This document shows positions 45,701 to 59,762 of a stretch of DNA of 64,000 nucleotides, piece by piece. The position numbers and the translations under genes were made by a program. The notes under the pieces are model-generated. The model made no database searches, had not been told where the DNA came from, and saw nothing but the letters and a program-made list of their open reading frames with translations. Positions within the stretch are counted from its first letter, which is position 1. Each line of letters starts with the position of its first letter. This DNA is from Pipra filicauda (lineage: Eukaryota > Chordata > Aves > Passeriformes > Pipridae): NCBI RefSeq assembly GCF_003945595.2, contig NW_024104421.1, forward strand, positions 1,860,001 to 1,924,000. The letters are read 5' to 3'.

Positions 45701-48700
45701 TGATGAATTACAGAGGGCAATTCTTTGACTTCTCATATCTAAAACTGGGGTTGGTTACCAGGGTTTTGGGATGAGGCTTTAAAGCAAAGGCCTGCTTTGT
45801 TTTGTCTGGATGCCATCCATAGCATTTCTGCTGAGGTGACTTCTCACTGGGTGTTCTAGTAGGATTGTTCACATGTTTGGCATTATGATGTATAGATAAT
45901 GTATTTGGAAACAGAGACTCAAAACTGTGCTGAGGATAGTCAGCTACTCCAGATCTCCTTGTCCAGAAGCACTTGGCTATTTATGGTTCTGAACTGTGGA
46001 ATAGCTCTGGGAAGGCAAGGGATTTGTGGGGGCAGACGTGGAGCTTCTGCACTTCTGGTTGTCAAATGCCAGCACCTTCTCCAGACTGATGTCACCATGC
46101 AAGAAGCAGAGTGGAAGGTGGTGAAAGTCTATGTCTCGGGTGTTCTCTTTCTCTCAGTTTCTTATTCTGCAACATTTTCATCGTCTAGCTTCTGCTCCAA
46201 ATACACCTGCTTCCCAGTGGCTGTAGAAATACACCTTTGGGGATTCACAGGGCAGATTTGTGAGAGGTGTGCAGCATAAATCAATTGATAATGGACTTTT
46301 ATTACAGTGCATAGGAACACAGAAATGTCTCTAGTAGGACAGATTACTAGATCAGGTCTATTTGTGTAGTTTCCTATCTCTGTCAAGGCCTGACACCAAA
46401 TGTTGCAGAGGAAGTCATGCAATAGATAGTAGTATAATCTTCCAAATAAAATCAGTGTTTCAAATTCTTAGAGTTTTGAGACTACATTTACCCTTCATTA
46501 ACTTAGTTTAACACCTCATTCAAAACTACTGTTGTTAATTATAAACCTTTCATATTCTTGGTGCATACATAAACAATCAATCCCTTCTTAACCTTCATTA
46601 TGCCTAATTTAGGAAATGCAGGTGTTCTCAGGGTGGTTAGTTCTTATATATTTATGTCTTGTTCTTAGAATGCTGCTTAATTGATTTAAAAAATATATAT
46701 TTCCTCTTTGGCTCATATACCCTTTTTGTACTAATTTGCTTTAAAAATAAGCCAGATAAATGGTTTATTTTTAGATTGTCACAATGTACCAGAAAGCAAA
46801 ATGTCATCATGCTGTTGAAAACTAAATAGTTCATCTTCAACCTTGTAGTAAACAGTTTAACCACTGTGAAAACTAAACTTTGCTTTTTAAAATTGTTCCG
46901 TTGTTACTTCTTAAATACATTTCTTTTGTTTTCCTAAGTAATTCACTGCTTTTATTTCTTGAGATGAATAATATATAGATGAACTGACCATGATTCAATA
47001 GAGCTCTGTAGCTTGTCATGCATTCTTGAGCTGCAAAGTGAATTTTAAAGATGACTATGCGACCTCAAAAGCTGGCAGTCGGACTGCCCAGTTGCTGGCT
47101 TCTCTCAAACCAGCTGGATTCAGGCCTGGGAGCTCTCAATATCATGAAAGGCTCTGTCAAAGAAAGCAAATGTTGGATTAACTTTGGTGCAGTATACATC
47201 CCGTGGGTGTGAACATGGAAGTCTTCTCATGCAGGTCACAGAGACTAACATTTATCTGCCTGACAGGGCACATTTCTCATTTTCACCCAGTAGCAGGAAA
47301 GAAAACCACAAACCCAGCAATTGTATTGGAATCTATGTCAGTTCATGGTGAAATCAGTCCAGTGCTGTCCTGACAAGTTGGGGAGGAAGGGATCAGGAAG
47401 AGTGAGCATCCTGGGTGGCCCTCTCCTGACACCAGGGACTGCCTCTGCTCCATGTCTCTGCTATGGGATTCTTGTTTCTAACATGTAGTTTCCACAAGGC
47501 TCCTAAATGATTATGAGCCACTTCCAGTCCAAACTCATGAGTTCAAGATCAACCAATAAATTACAGAACCTGCTCCCCTCCTTCCTCACTCCCTCCAGGA
47601 TCTTGAATGCCACTATTTCACGGGCCAAGGCTTTTGTTGATGATATATTCCCAACCAGTGCTTCCTTGTTAGTGAATAGTCGATCCAGCTGTAAGTTGAC
47701 CCATCAATACTTGTATCAAAAATTATCCCTGTCTCAATCTGGAAATCTCCCAGGTTGCTTGCCTGACTCTGTCTTGGCCTTCCTATAGGTGCCAGGGAGA
47801 TAGATGTAAGTCTCCCGGTGGACCCAGAGTTTGTGATCCAGAGACTTCTTCGAGTTGTTTAAAGGGGGTTTCTGCTACCAGAAACTATGCCTCTTCTGGA
47901 ACTGGCGACCTGGATGTCTGGGTAAAAGTAAACTCGGGTTACTGATCTGTATGTTGGAGAGACGGGGAGTTGCTCAGGACCACCTGCAGCTGGAGGTGAT
48001 GCAACAGAGTATGACAGGCTGAAGGTGGATGGGAAACAGGAAGGTTCCTCGCTTGGGCAGCAAAGTGCTACCTGGGAGTGGTTAAAGGATGTCTCTGCTG
48101 TCCTGAAATAGTTGTTCCCCACAGTGATTACCTAGTGGAAAATGAAAGTAGAAGGTCTGACCGTAGTCACTACACTTCAGCTTGCTGCCTGTTCACTATG
48201 GAGGGGGACCCTGGTTGTGGGAGCTCCAGCTGTGCAGCGTTTGCATAATTCCTTAGGAGCCGTACAGCTCCTCTTCCCCTTTCCTGTTCAGTGGGATCGC
48301 TTGCACATGCTAGCCTGAGAGACTGCATGACTGTGAGAACCTATTGCCAGTATTTTTTATTTTTTAGATTTCTTTGGATTATGGGTAGTCTGTTAAAACT
48401 AGAGCACAGCAGCTAATTAAGTGAAGCATTTCAACAGTCCTTCAAGCAAAAATAGTTTTCTGTGATGTGTTTGGCTGTGTATGTCAAACTCTTCAGGTTT
48501 TCCTTTTATTTAGAATTTCATCATGTTGCACTATATATAACTCCTGCAGGCATTACAAGGTAGCATGTTTTGCATTGCTGTAGTATGCCAGGCAGCTCTC
48601 TAAACAGCAACAGGTCTCCTATTTACGACCTCTACTCTAATGTAACTGGGTTTTCTGGCAATAAAGAAGCCTACGAAGGATGAAAAACTCTCAACCAGTG

Positions 48701-51700
48701 GAGCAGAAAGAGGAGGGAAAGTAAAACTCCAGACTTGAATTCTGACAGGAACATTTCCCATAGCTGTAGGGAAGCTCTTTTGCAGCACTGGAAGCCTAGG
48801 GTTTTCCCAAAACCGCCTGCTTGGTGTGCGTGCTTGTGCAGAGGAGGTGTGATGGTATTGCTGGGGGCAGGTCTGACAGATGGCAGAGGCAGGAGAGGTA
48901 GATGGAAAATAAACATCTTGGCAAAGCTAGGCAGGAGTCATAGCATGTAGTAATCTCTGCGGTTTTACATTTGACAGGCTTTTAGGAATTATAATCTCAC
49001 ATGTAGTGTTAGCTTGTTAAAGGCCACCAGATTGGGCAGAGGTTGAAGTTGGATACGTTACATTTTCTGCCAGGACTTCAGGCCTGTAAGAGCTTAGTAC
49101 ATAAATCACGTTTATCCCTGGGAAGCTGTTTGATTGCTCTGGGTAATGGGGTTTGTGAATTCCTGATTTATTCCCAGCAGCACAGAGCATAGTGCAGCAA
49201 ACTAGTTAGATCAGGATAGACTCAGACATGCTTCCTGTCTCCTCCTCACCTCTTCTTTTTCACTGACAAACAACTGCCAGGTTTTCACTTCTGCTGCTTT
49301 TTTCTGTGCCTGTGTAGCACAGTCCCCACCCCAAAACCACACCCAAACCACTAAACATTGTGGTGTGTTGTGAAACTCCTTTTTCCTAGTGAGTGCTGCC
49401 AAAAAGTAGTTTAATGGTAATGGTAAAGCAGCATGCAATGAGTTGGAAGCCTGAGTTTTAAATATGTGATGACCTTGACGGCCAGAGCTGGTTGGATTAT
49501 GTAATGAATAAGGATTGTTTCAGAGCTCTGACAAGATGTAGTGGTGTGCCTGTGAAGTTCTGTGAGCTTTGGAAGTGAGTTTTGGAAACTGTGTTTCAGC
49601 GCCATGTGAATATTTGTCCTGAAAGGCCAGGTTTACATTCCCTGGTTACACTGGCAAATTCTTTCTAGCGAGCTGGGGGAAGTGTTCAGGGGAATCCTGC
49701 CAGCTCTCCTTATGATCTGGAATAGCTCAGATGATAAGCCTCTGCATGTCCTTTGGGAGCAGCTGTTGACTAAAAGAAATGTGGATTACATGTTTAGACG
49801 AAACAGGGAGTGCTTGGATCCCCACTACTTAAGTCTGACCCAGGAAATTCCCAGTGTTTTGTACGCCCTGGAATCAAAGCGGATAGTTGTGGTGGCGAGC
49901 AGTGAACTGATGCTGTGACTCTAGCCAAAGGGACTTGGCTCAGGTTAGGTTGCCAGTGAAGGAGTGGAGCGGCTCAGAAATGAGATGATGTGGGTAGAAA
50001 GTGAGGAAATGTCTATATTGGACTCTTCCACACCTCCTGTTAGGTACTGGTGAGGTTACTTTGCTGTAGTGAGCGCCGGAGAGAGTGGAGGTCTGAGAAT
50101 GCTTTAAGTAATCACAAGAGATGTTTTACAGAGAGTTGTAAGTAAGTTGGCAGCACTGTTGAGACCAAATGGCACAAGTTTACTTCTGCATTCTTCCTGA
50201 TGAGGTGCTAGAGGGAATAAGGTATACAGCAGTGTTTGCTACTGAGAAAGAAAAAAAAATCACTTTCCTGTGATTGTGTTCTTGTTGTCTAGGCCAAGAG
50301 ATAAGCAACAAGTTTTAATGATATATAGTCACCTGTGGATATAGGAGATTGAGGTTCAAGACACTTACTTTAACTATCTAAAAATTACATTTCTCTGTTA
50401 GTTTCCCTCACTAGAAGTAATGAACAGGCAGAGGTACTTGCATATACTGACAGCTGCCTTAGATACCTGTGTTAGGGTAGGGTAAGTGTCCTTCTGTTGA
50501 CTGAGGAGAGTCCAGATGACCAGCAGAAAATAGGTGGTAACTGTGTGGTGGCTGGGCTTCCTGAGCATCTTAGGAAGAACACAGACCTGAGGCACACACA
50601 GACTGTTACATGAGTGCAAAATGGAGCTTTGACCATCACAAATCAATTAATACAACACAGAGCTGTCACTCAGATGCTGAGAATGGAAGTAGGAGAGTAG
50701 CAAAAAGAAATCCTGTGGTCCAGCAGCAGGCAGCTTCTGCCTTATCATACCAGAGCCCCAGTTCTCCAGTATACCCTGATGATCACCAATAAACTTGATT
50801 TTGTTTATTGCTGGGCCTACAGGAGAGCAAGCTGTGAAGACAGAGTACATTTACCTCTTGTTCCTGGGACAGGTGTTTGGAGATGACTAGTGAAAGCATC
50901 ACAGCTATACGAACAGACTCATTTCAAATCAGAGCTGGTGAGGTCCCCTCTGATTTCACTACATCTGTAAAACAGGAAATAGCCAAAATTCAAATATGAT
51001 GGAGTTAAAGTTGAGTGCAAAATGTTTGCCACTTGACTTTTTTTTCTGTGTCTTCACCAGAAGAAAAAATACTTAAAAGACTTGGCATTGGAGTTTCTAG
51101 TAAAAAAAGGTTCGAACTTGGATATGTCTTTTCCTTTATTTTAATCCACTTAGTGCATTTAACAAAGCATTTGCATCAGTGAAACTGATTTTATAGCACC
51201 AGGCACTCAGGCAAGGTTGAAAACACATTAGCAAAACTTCAAAAATGAGGCTTTTAACCGCAAACAGGGGAATTGCAAGTTCAAGGTATATATTTATCAA
51301 GTTTCAGTTAAATGGCTGTGTTTTAATCTGTGGTAATTTTACCATTCATTTTCATCTGTTGGAAGCCATCTGTCAGCACACAGAAGGATCACTGAACTCA
51401 GTTCAGAAATATCTCTGGATACTTGGCCAGCTGATTGTCAGCTGTTTACAAAAGTGACGTTGATGGTTGCAGCAGCTCGGGCTGTAAGTGAAGTCCAGTG
51501 TCAGTGCTTGGCGGTGCATTAAATCATGGCTTTCATCCAAAATAGGACTATTAGAACTTAACTGGTGTATAATTCTGGGTGTACAGAAGCAACAAAGAGT
51601 ACAGAGTTTTGTCAGTGTCCGTTTCAAGGAAACTAAAGCAAGGCATTATTTGGCATTTATTGGATTTCTTTTTCCCCCTCTCAGTCAGTAGGAAATGTGA

Positions 51701-54700
51701 TACATATGACTGGAATCTTAATCATAATCCACCCCCTTTAAGAAATTTGTCTCACTGGCTAATTTCATCCAGATTAAACAGAATAACAGAAGTCTTAGAG
51801 GTAGTGAGTTCCTAGCAGTTTCATGAAAAACTGGGTGAAAGAGGGAGATCAAACCCAAGGTTTCCTATTTTGTTTGGCAGATCAGCTCGTCCTGCTAGCT
51901 GGCAGGGCATCCGATGGATGCTTCCCAACCAGACAAAGCTTGTTCCTTTGCCATCTCCCAAACAACTGATAGATGTGAGATGTGGGAAGCAGTTCCTGAG
52001 AAGTGAGAGGAACAAGTTTCTCTTCAAAACAGGGCTTCCCTTCGGTCTGTTCCTTCAGGTCTATTCATATGTCTTTGATGGGTTAAAACTTTTTTCCAAA
52101 TGTACAGCTTCATAGGCCTTTGAAAATATGTTTCTCTTTCATACCTTTTCATGTGATACTTTTACATATTCTTGTCTCTGTCATATATATAGGCCATGGC
52201 TGACTGGCTACCTACACTTTTTGCATCAAAAAGCGCTCGAAATGACCACGCAGGAGCATTCCTTTCCTCTTCATTTCTGTGGTTTCTATTTTTAAGCATT
52301 TCGAGATGCTTAAATCTGTGTAATGGAGGAATTTTTTTCTTTTTTTTTCTGTCCAGTTCACCTTCTAGGAAGGGGCATGGCTTTAACTATCAAATTAGTG
52401 AAGAACTCCCTATGGACCTTTTTGGATTGGAGCGTGGGGGCACTTTTTTGTGAGGAGCATTATGTAATACTTACAGGGCTTTTATCTGGGTTGCAGAAGC
52501 AGGTGGAGAAGTCACTGTAGTGTGATAATTGACTGGTTAGATCTAGGTGGTATGTATCATCACTCTAGACAGTGCAAGCTCAAATGCAAGATTAGAACTG
52601 CTCAATTTATTTTTAGTGAATCTCCTTCTCCTGAAAGAATACGGCCATCCTGTGCCCTTGTTGATGCCGAGCATTTCTTTGTGCTTGTGGCTGCACAAAG
52701 CAAGGATCAGTTTTGCTGAAAGCAACGAGGGAAGTGACAAGAACAACTCATTTCCCCCCTCTGCAGCAGCACCATCGTGTAGTATAACTTCCTGTCTTAG
52801 CTGATGGTTCTGCTGTTTTTTGCAAGACAGCTATTCATTGATTTCACCTCGTGTCTGTGAAAGCTGCTCTCCTCCTGGAGGTTTGTAAGATTAAAAAAAA
52901 AAAAAAGAATAGTACAAGAAGCAATTAATCTCTTTCCCTTCCCCACTCCCCTTTGCCTCTGAATTCTCTCTGACAAAACTGCCCATTCATGTAGTTGTGC
53001 CAGCTCATCTTTCTGACAGCCCACTGTGAGGGCTGTGTGAGCAGAGAAGAAAGACCATCAGATGAGGCTGCTGGCAGATAGGATCCTTCCGTGAGATGCC
53101 GTAGACAGGCAGAGGACCTACAGTCCATCCCTTGCAGCTCGTGCTAACTGCAAAAGCTTCCATAGGCTTTCTAGAGTCTGGAGCAGCAGGTCTGGCTTCA
53201 TGGATTGGAACTGAGCTACCAAACGTAGATGTCTCTGTCTAAGGCGGTCACTTTATGGTCATTAGAGAGGAAATAGGTGTCTACTTTGAGATGAATCCCA
53301 CCCTAAAGGATGCTTTGTCTGCTACAGAGAAGCCTTGGAAGTGTTTGCATTTCAAATACTATAAATGAAGTGAGATGAACCCTGTGTCTTCTCTGGGATG
53401 GGCCCTCAGACATAGTTGTCGTATATGGGGGCTGGTGGTGGTGTCATTAGCAAAGCAGAGGAGCAGTCTGGTGCAGTGCCAGTGAATTCCAGCACTGTGT
53501 GAGGTCACTTCTCTTGAGCTGCTGGCTGCTGTCCAGAAACCATCATTTGAGCTCATGCTCAGATTCATCACTTCTCAAAGGGATGTGGCTGTTCATGGCA
53601 GTTCCTAGGTGAGATGTTGAGTCACTGCTGCTGTCTGTCCTGGATGTGGTTGGGAACAATACAGACAACTCAGAGACATCCTGTATTTCAATAGATTTTA
53701 CTGCATGAGTAATGAAGTTCTATTTTTGCTATTGCAAGTCACAACTTGTGGTGGCTTCCTTATAATATACCTCTTTATACATCTGGTATGAGAGTCTTAG
53801 AAATAATTCATCTGCCCAAATACTAGAATTTAAACTCTGTAATTCATACATTATAGTTCATACATTATAATTTGTGTTTCAAAGCTTATAAGCAGGCTTT
53901 GTGCATAGGAGTTTGAAGCGAGTTTGTGTGAATCAAAATAATGTTTTCTCTGAAAAGAGGCAAACAGTTCTGTCTTTCAATAGCTTTCCAGATCAAATCT
54001 GCTCCATTTTTAAAGAAAATAATTTGCAGGAGGAAAGATAAACTTAAGACTTGTCAGATGTTCAGGTAGACTTCTATTCACTGAGGTGTATCCTGATTTC
54101 TTCTAGTTCACAGACATTGTTCAATAACAAAGATAGTCCCTGGCAAATTTTGACCTCATCTGTACTTCTACAACCTAAACGTTGCACTACTCAGTCCTCC
54201 TTTGCAATTGCAATAATAATGAAGGTATGGAATATAATGGTGTGATGATATTAGAAGAGTAATGTCTCTTTACAGTGTTAGAAAAGTGTATCCTTTCAAT
54301 TACTTTTCTTAAAATGCAGAGTTTTGATGAAAGAGGGAATGCATAATCAACTGAAGCGACTGCATATCTTTATCACGCTATCTGAAATTTGAATTTAAAT
54401 TCACAGGAGAACCTGATAGAGGTTAGATAATCCAAAGTCATTTGCAGATTCAAAGATTGAGCTAAACCACAGTTAAATTTTATGAGAAGAGAATTTAGGC
54501 AAGTTTACAAGGTGCACTGTGTAATACTGTTGCTACTGCTGTCTTCTGAAAGTGGATAAAAGCCTTTAGATCCTCGAAATTTTAAGCACTAATCTGTCTT
54601 TGTTTGGAAGGAGAGTAGAGGAAAAAGAGCCACACATTTTCCATGATATTATGAACACTTCTGGGAAAAAAAAGATGTCACTTGTACATTTCAACAAAAA

Positions 54701-57700
54701 AGGAAAAAAAGACTTGGATAAAATCAGTCAGAGATTTGGATGATGTGCTGCAATGCCTGACAGCTCGGATTTTGCCTCCTGCAGGACAGCAGGGTTTGTT
54801 AGCACAGGGCCAGGGAAGCAAAGATAGGGTAACCCAACACAGAGGATGGAAAAAGAGTTTTTTATGTTTCTTTTGCAGTCTGGGAAACAGAACTGTGAAC
54901 TACACTGCGTGGGAGGCACCAGATTTTTTGTTCAGTGATTTTAAAATAGGCGGTGAAAACCCAAATATTCTCACGTTAAATAAAAACCAGGTAGTGAAAA
55001 CAATATTCTCGGGTTAAATAAAATACTTTTTCTCCTTTTTGGGCACCTCAAAAAAACCTGGAAGAAAGTTCTAAAAGGAAAGATACTGATGATGCAGAAG
55101 AGATAGAAATGCTTGATTTCATAATTCTCCTCTCCCACAACTATTAATTTGGTAATTTGTAACAAATTATCTTTAATTTATAGTTTAATTTCTTACTTAA
55201 AAAATAGCATACAGCTCTACTGCTAAGATAATGAATGTGGTTTTCATGAACTCCCTTATTCTGAGAAGTGTCTGTGGTCTCTTCAATCTCTTTCCGTTCA
55301 TGCAGGTTGCAGTGCCAGGAAGTTCGGTACGTGATTTGCTTCTGTCTGCAACCTTTTTATTGTCCTGATATCTTTCCTCTCTTGAGGAAGATGGGGGAAA
55401 TATTACATGGTCTGTGTAGAGTCCAGACACTAGAAATTGCTGCAGGGGGCAGGCATTGAAATAGGTGGAAAGTTTCATATCAAGAAAAAATACAGTAATA
55501 AATGTGAGGAGGAAAACGGTCATGACTTTAGTCTTCATAAAATCTTATCATATTACAGAAAGCTTGCCTGGGAAGTAAACCAGATTATCTCTTTGTTCTG
55601 CTCTGTGGTATCCATTTTTCGTATTTCTTTTTCATTGCATTTAGGCCTATTCTTCAAGCTTAGGTAACTGGGGTATTTTCAAAAATGAACCTGTGCAGAG
55701 CAATGTATTCTTGATTTAGATGTTGTTTTTGGCAAAGGTCTTAATTTTAGTTAGAGCTTAAGCTACTACTGCTGTCCCAAAAAAAACAATTTTATATGCT
55801 TTTCTGAATATCAAAAACATTTTTATTGGCCATTCTCTTACTCCTTTGGTACATGTCCATGGTGTTCTTAGGAGGGCAGTTCTGAGATCATCTTCCTGAA
55901 TAGTTGTGCTGAGGGTAATTTTAAATTTCATCTCAGGTGGGGTGGAGTCTGCTGTAGAGAGGAATGGTGCCAAAATACTTGTCAAGGCTGAAGCCAGCCT
56001 TGATTTTGTTGTGGAGGAGAAAAGACCATGTGGCTCTGTGTTGGGTGACTTGGAGTTCATTCAATGTGTCCCTTGGCATCTGATGACGGCAGAACGGCGA
56101 CAGCCTTTTCCCTTATTCTCCCTAATAAATTTATATCATGTTTACCCACAGCTTTGATGCAGAGGCAGTTGGGTGTTTGGAGCAAGAGTTTGATGTGTGT
56201 GATATCTGCCCTGATAAAATAAGAACATTACATTCCACTTTTTTTCCTTACGCCTGCTGTCTTCTGCCCTGCCTAAGGTGGAAGCTAGTATGCCTTGGAT
56301 AGTAAGGTACTTTAAACACCATGAAAACCTCAAAGCCTCAAGCTAACCCCCAGTTACAAGTATTATATTGAGCTCTTTAGGAAACAGGAATTCAGTGTAT
56401 GTGACCAAACCCAACTAACGATGTTTTCACAGGATATTCAGAAGCCAAATGCCAACTGCAGCTACGAACTCATGCGACCACACTGGTTGTAATTGAACCA
56501 GTGATTCTACTGTTGTTGAATGGCTTTTGTAGAGCAATAAAATTCTCAAACTGCCAGCTTGGACCAAAAAATGACCTCAAGTAGAGCCATTACATGGCTA
56601 TATGAGAGGACTCTCTTACAGCTGTAAACATTAGCTACTGCCTGCTGTTGGAGATGGGGTATAGGCCTGGATTTTTTGTCCGTTCCTGGATGGTGATGGT
56701 CATTGTATGGATGAATTCAGGATATGTCCAGGTATGAACTTGCTCAGATTAGTTCTTGATCCTCTATGTTTCTTTTCATCGGTGCAAGACAACTTATTAA
56801 AATATTATTGATAAGTTTCTCAGATGAGAAAAGAAGCAGGGCAGCAAATGGTCCAGGGAGCAGAGCAACCTGGGTCTCCTGCTAAGCATCCTGATTTTCA
56901 ATAGAATCATATATGAAATATTATATTTAAGAAACCAAAGTTCAGATTGCAGTTACAGATGGATGTTCCCAACCTGGGAAGCATTGACACCAAAAATAGT
57001 GCTAAATAGTTAATAGTTAACTGTACTTTGGCCTTGGACATGACGTGTGTGTGGGTAAGAACAAAGGTCAGTTTGTCCCTGTAGTTGGCAGGGGGTGACT
57101 GCACTAGAAATAGTATTTCCAGGCTTTATTTAGAATGGAATATTTAGAGGTGAATCTTGTAAAAGAGAGAATAGCCACAGGAATTATGGAAGGAGTAAAA
57201 AACTTTGTTCAAAGCGAGAAATTGAGGAAAACTTCAGCTTTTTTGATCATCATTCAACCTGAAATTTCAGAAGCCAGGGATCTATTAAAGGAGTGGGGAA
57301 GAATAATTAAAAACTCAACCAAAACCTGAAGTGCCAAAAAATCAGACCCTGAACTGGGTGCAAATTTATTAAAGGCAATATTTTGTTAAGCAGTGATTTT
57401 GGTATCTCCCCTGCCACCAAAACTTCTTGCAAAAACATCTGAATGTGTTATTCTTATGGCAGCACTGCACCAAAGACCTAATTAGGAGAATTTGAGGGTT
57501 AGATTTTGAGACTCACAGTGTTGGAGGTGCTCAGACCGATTGTGTTTCAGAGCCACTATTGGTATTAATCCCTGAAGTATTTCCAATAGGGATGTTAGCT
57601 CAGTGTCCCTAAGCATGCAGATGCTGGGAAATAGGTGTCAGTTTAGTTTGGGGACTCCACGAGGTTCTTGGTAGGTCCTCCTGCCTCTACTGGGGGATAC

Positions 57701-58338
57701 ATTAATGGAAGCACTTAAGCAATTGCACTGAAATGGAGCTGTGTAAATCTTCTCTAGTGAAGCCAAGCGACTACCTGTACCCTGGATTTCAGCAGTGCCA
57801 CAAATCCCTGGTTGTGAGTGAAGACCTGATGGTTTTGGCTTGACACCAGCTGAAACTCCGAAGGCAGATTAATTTTTTTTCTCTGAGCCTTCAGATTCAT
57901 TTGATCTCAAAGCAAAACATGTGAAGTTGAGGTGAATGTGAACTGCAATGTAAAGAAAAGGAGGTTTATGCCAGCCCAAATACTGCGGGGTTGTGCTTCA
58001 GATCCAGGTTCTGTTTTGGACAAAGGTTAATGTGATATCAGCTAAATCCAGGCAGCTGAGCAGAGTCTGACTAAAGCAATTCATTTGACAAGTTGTTTTT
58101 GTCTCAAACTTGAACCTGAACCTCAGTCATTATTTTATTGCTGCTGTTAAAGCCATGCTGCCCTTGTTTAGTGGGAGGACTGCTGACACTTGCTGGGACC
58201 TGCAAGAGCAGCATCAGGCTGTAGCTGCTCCTGCCCTCTCCCCATCCCATGTGTACTGGATCATCCTTCATGGGGAACTGTTCTGCAGACTTGTTTGGAG
58301 TCCTGTTCAGATCAGGCTTAAGCCTTCAGTCCTCCTTC
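42741..58338 (+). other. ST8SIA1 intron 1, large stretch without recognised features
   Basis: About 15.6 kb with no CR1, LTR, exon or RNA gene that I recognise. Composition is AT-rich, with occasional A or T runs and many chance ORFs of 60-130 codons. Old, unrecognisable repeats may be present. Confidence 0.45.
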
Positions 58339-58530
58339 ACAGAATCACTGAATCATTAAATTTGGAAAAGACCTCCACGAAAGTCCAACCTGCAACGAAA
58401 TACCACCGTGCCCTCTAAACCATATTGTGAAGTGCCATGTCTTCTTGTTTTTTGAACACTTCTGGGGATGGTGACTCCACCACTCCACCAGTTCCCTGGG
58501 GAAGCTTCATGAAGCTGCCTTGCTGTTGTT
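58339..58530 (-). repeat. CR1 LINE 3' fragment (older subfamily)
   Basis: It starts CACAGAATCACTGAATCATT, then TTGGAAAAGACCTCCACGAA, GTCCAACCTGCAACGAAATA and GGGGATGGTGACTCCACCAC. The AAAGACCTC.. variant and the GACTCCACCACTCC signature indicate another CR1 subfamily in antisense. Confidence 0.85.
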
Positions 58531-59271
58531 GCTGCTTGACAAGTGGCTCTCCCTGTCAGTCTGAGCTTCTCCTCATTGGTGTGCTACCTCTCCCTTGCAT
58601 GGGTTGAGAAGGAAAACATTGAGAGGAATAATTTTGCTCACCCTCCCTTGCACAGTGCTGGTGGCACTTAGCACAGCGAAGGCAGCTGGAGAAGTGGTGG
58701 GTGTGCTGGGGAGGCAAGACACCTGTGCAGAAGAGATACATAAAGGGCTGTAACTTCCTGGCTGACCACTCCTACTATGGAATTGCCCATTTCTGGTTTT
58801 AGGTGTTATATTTGCTGTCATTTGGGATGTTTGAAGGAGCTACTCTAAGTCATTATTGACTGAGACTTTGGTCAAACCAGAGTGAGATTAAGCATTGCCT
58901 AGCTGCAAACTGAAATCAAACTGAGAAGTTCATAAGCTTAAGATGAAGAACAAGTAGTTTGGGATTTTTATATAAGCTCTCTTACTGACTATCTATGAAT
59001 TTAGGCAAGGAGGTCTAGCTTCCTCTCTGTTTTAAGGCGGAGAAGGGTGCACCCATATTAGCCCTTTCATTAGAGGTAGGCTTTGGAGGCAAACCTAGTT
59101 GTCCCCAGATTTCACTGCATCCCAGTAATGCACTCCATTGCTACAGCCACTCACAAGATCTTTATGGAATCAGACCAGAGTTAGCCTGGAGTAAAACCCA
59201 TGAAAATAAGGTATTGTGGCTGTAGGATCTTTGGTACCACTGTGCCTCTGTCAGTGTGCAGTGTCTGCTGG

Positions 59272-59762
59272 TGTAACCCCTGATTCAAAGAAATCCTTAA
59301 ACAATATATATAAAGCACACTTTTATTATGGCCGGGGAAATTCAGGGGGGTTCCCCCCCCGTGCATGTCCACTGAGAAAAGAAACACAACAGCTTTCTAT
59401 ACAGCGAGTTTCAAAAATTATCTATCATATACACTCTTTATGAAGTCTGCCTTATCTACATAGACATTTGGTTGCCTAACTCCTATTCTTATTATTAGAG
59501 AGTAGTTATGTAAAGTTTTATCATTTCAAACAGCTTAGGTTCCCCCCCCTCCTCTTCTGTCTCCCTTGCAATGCTATGTGCTAAAAGTCTTTCCCGCTTT
59601 CCCTGACAGTCCCTTTTGTTTAGGTAAGCTAGCTTTGTCTTAATTGCCCACAATTTGGGCAGCAACCTTCTTTCAAGCAGTTACAATTTTGCAAAGTCAC
59701 ACTAACATAGCTAAATTTTTATTTTATTTTGTCTTGCCTTAATTTCACCCCAGCCAGTTACA
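59272..59762 (-). mobile_element. Solo LTR of an endogenous retrovirus, minus strand
   Basis: The 491 bp unit has complementary termini: it starts TGTAACCCCTG and ends GCCAGTTACA on the + strand, so read on the minus strand it begins TGTAACTGGC and ends GGGGTTACA. An AATAAA with GCTTTATATATATTG downstream appears on the minus strand within 40-70 bp of the 3' end, as expected of an LTR. Flanks are CTGG (left) and CTGT (right), a possible 4 bp duplication with one difference. No retroviral coding sequence adjoins it. The 68-codon ORF at 59181-59387 is not viral protein-like. Confidence 0.65.
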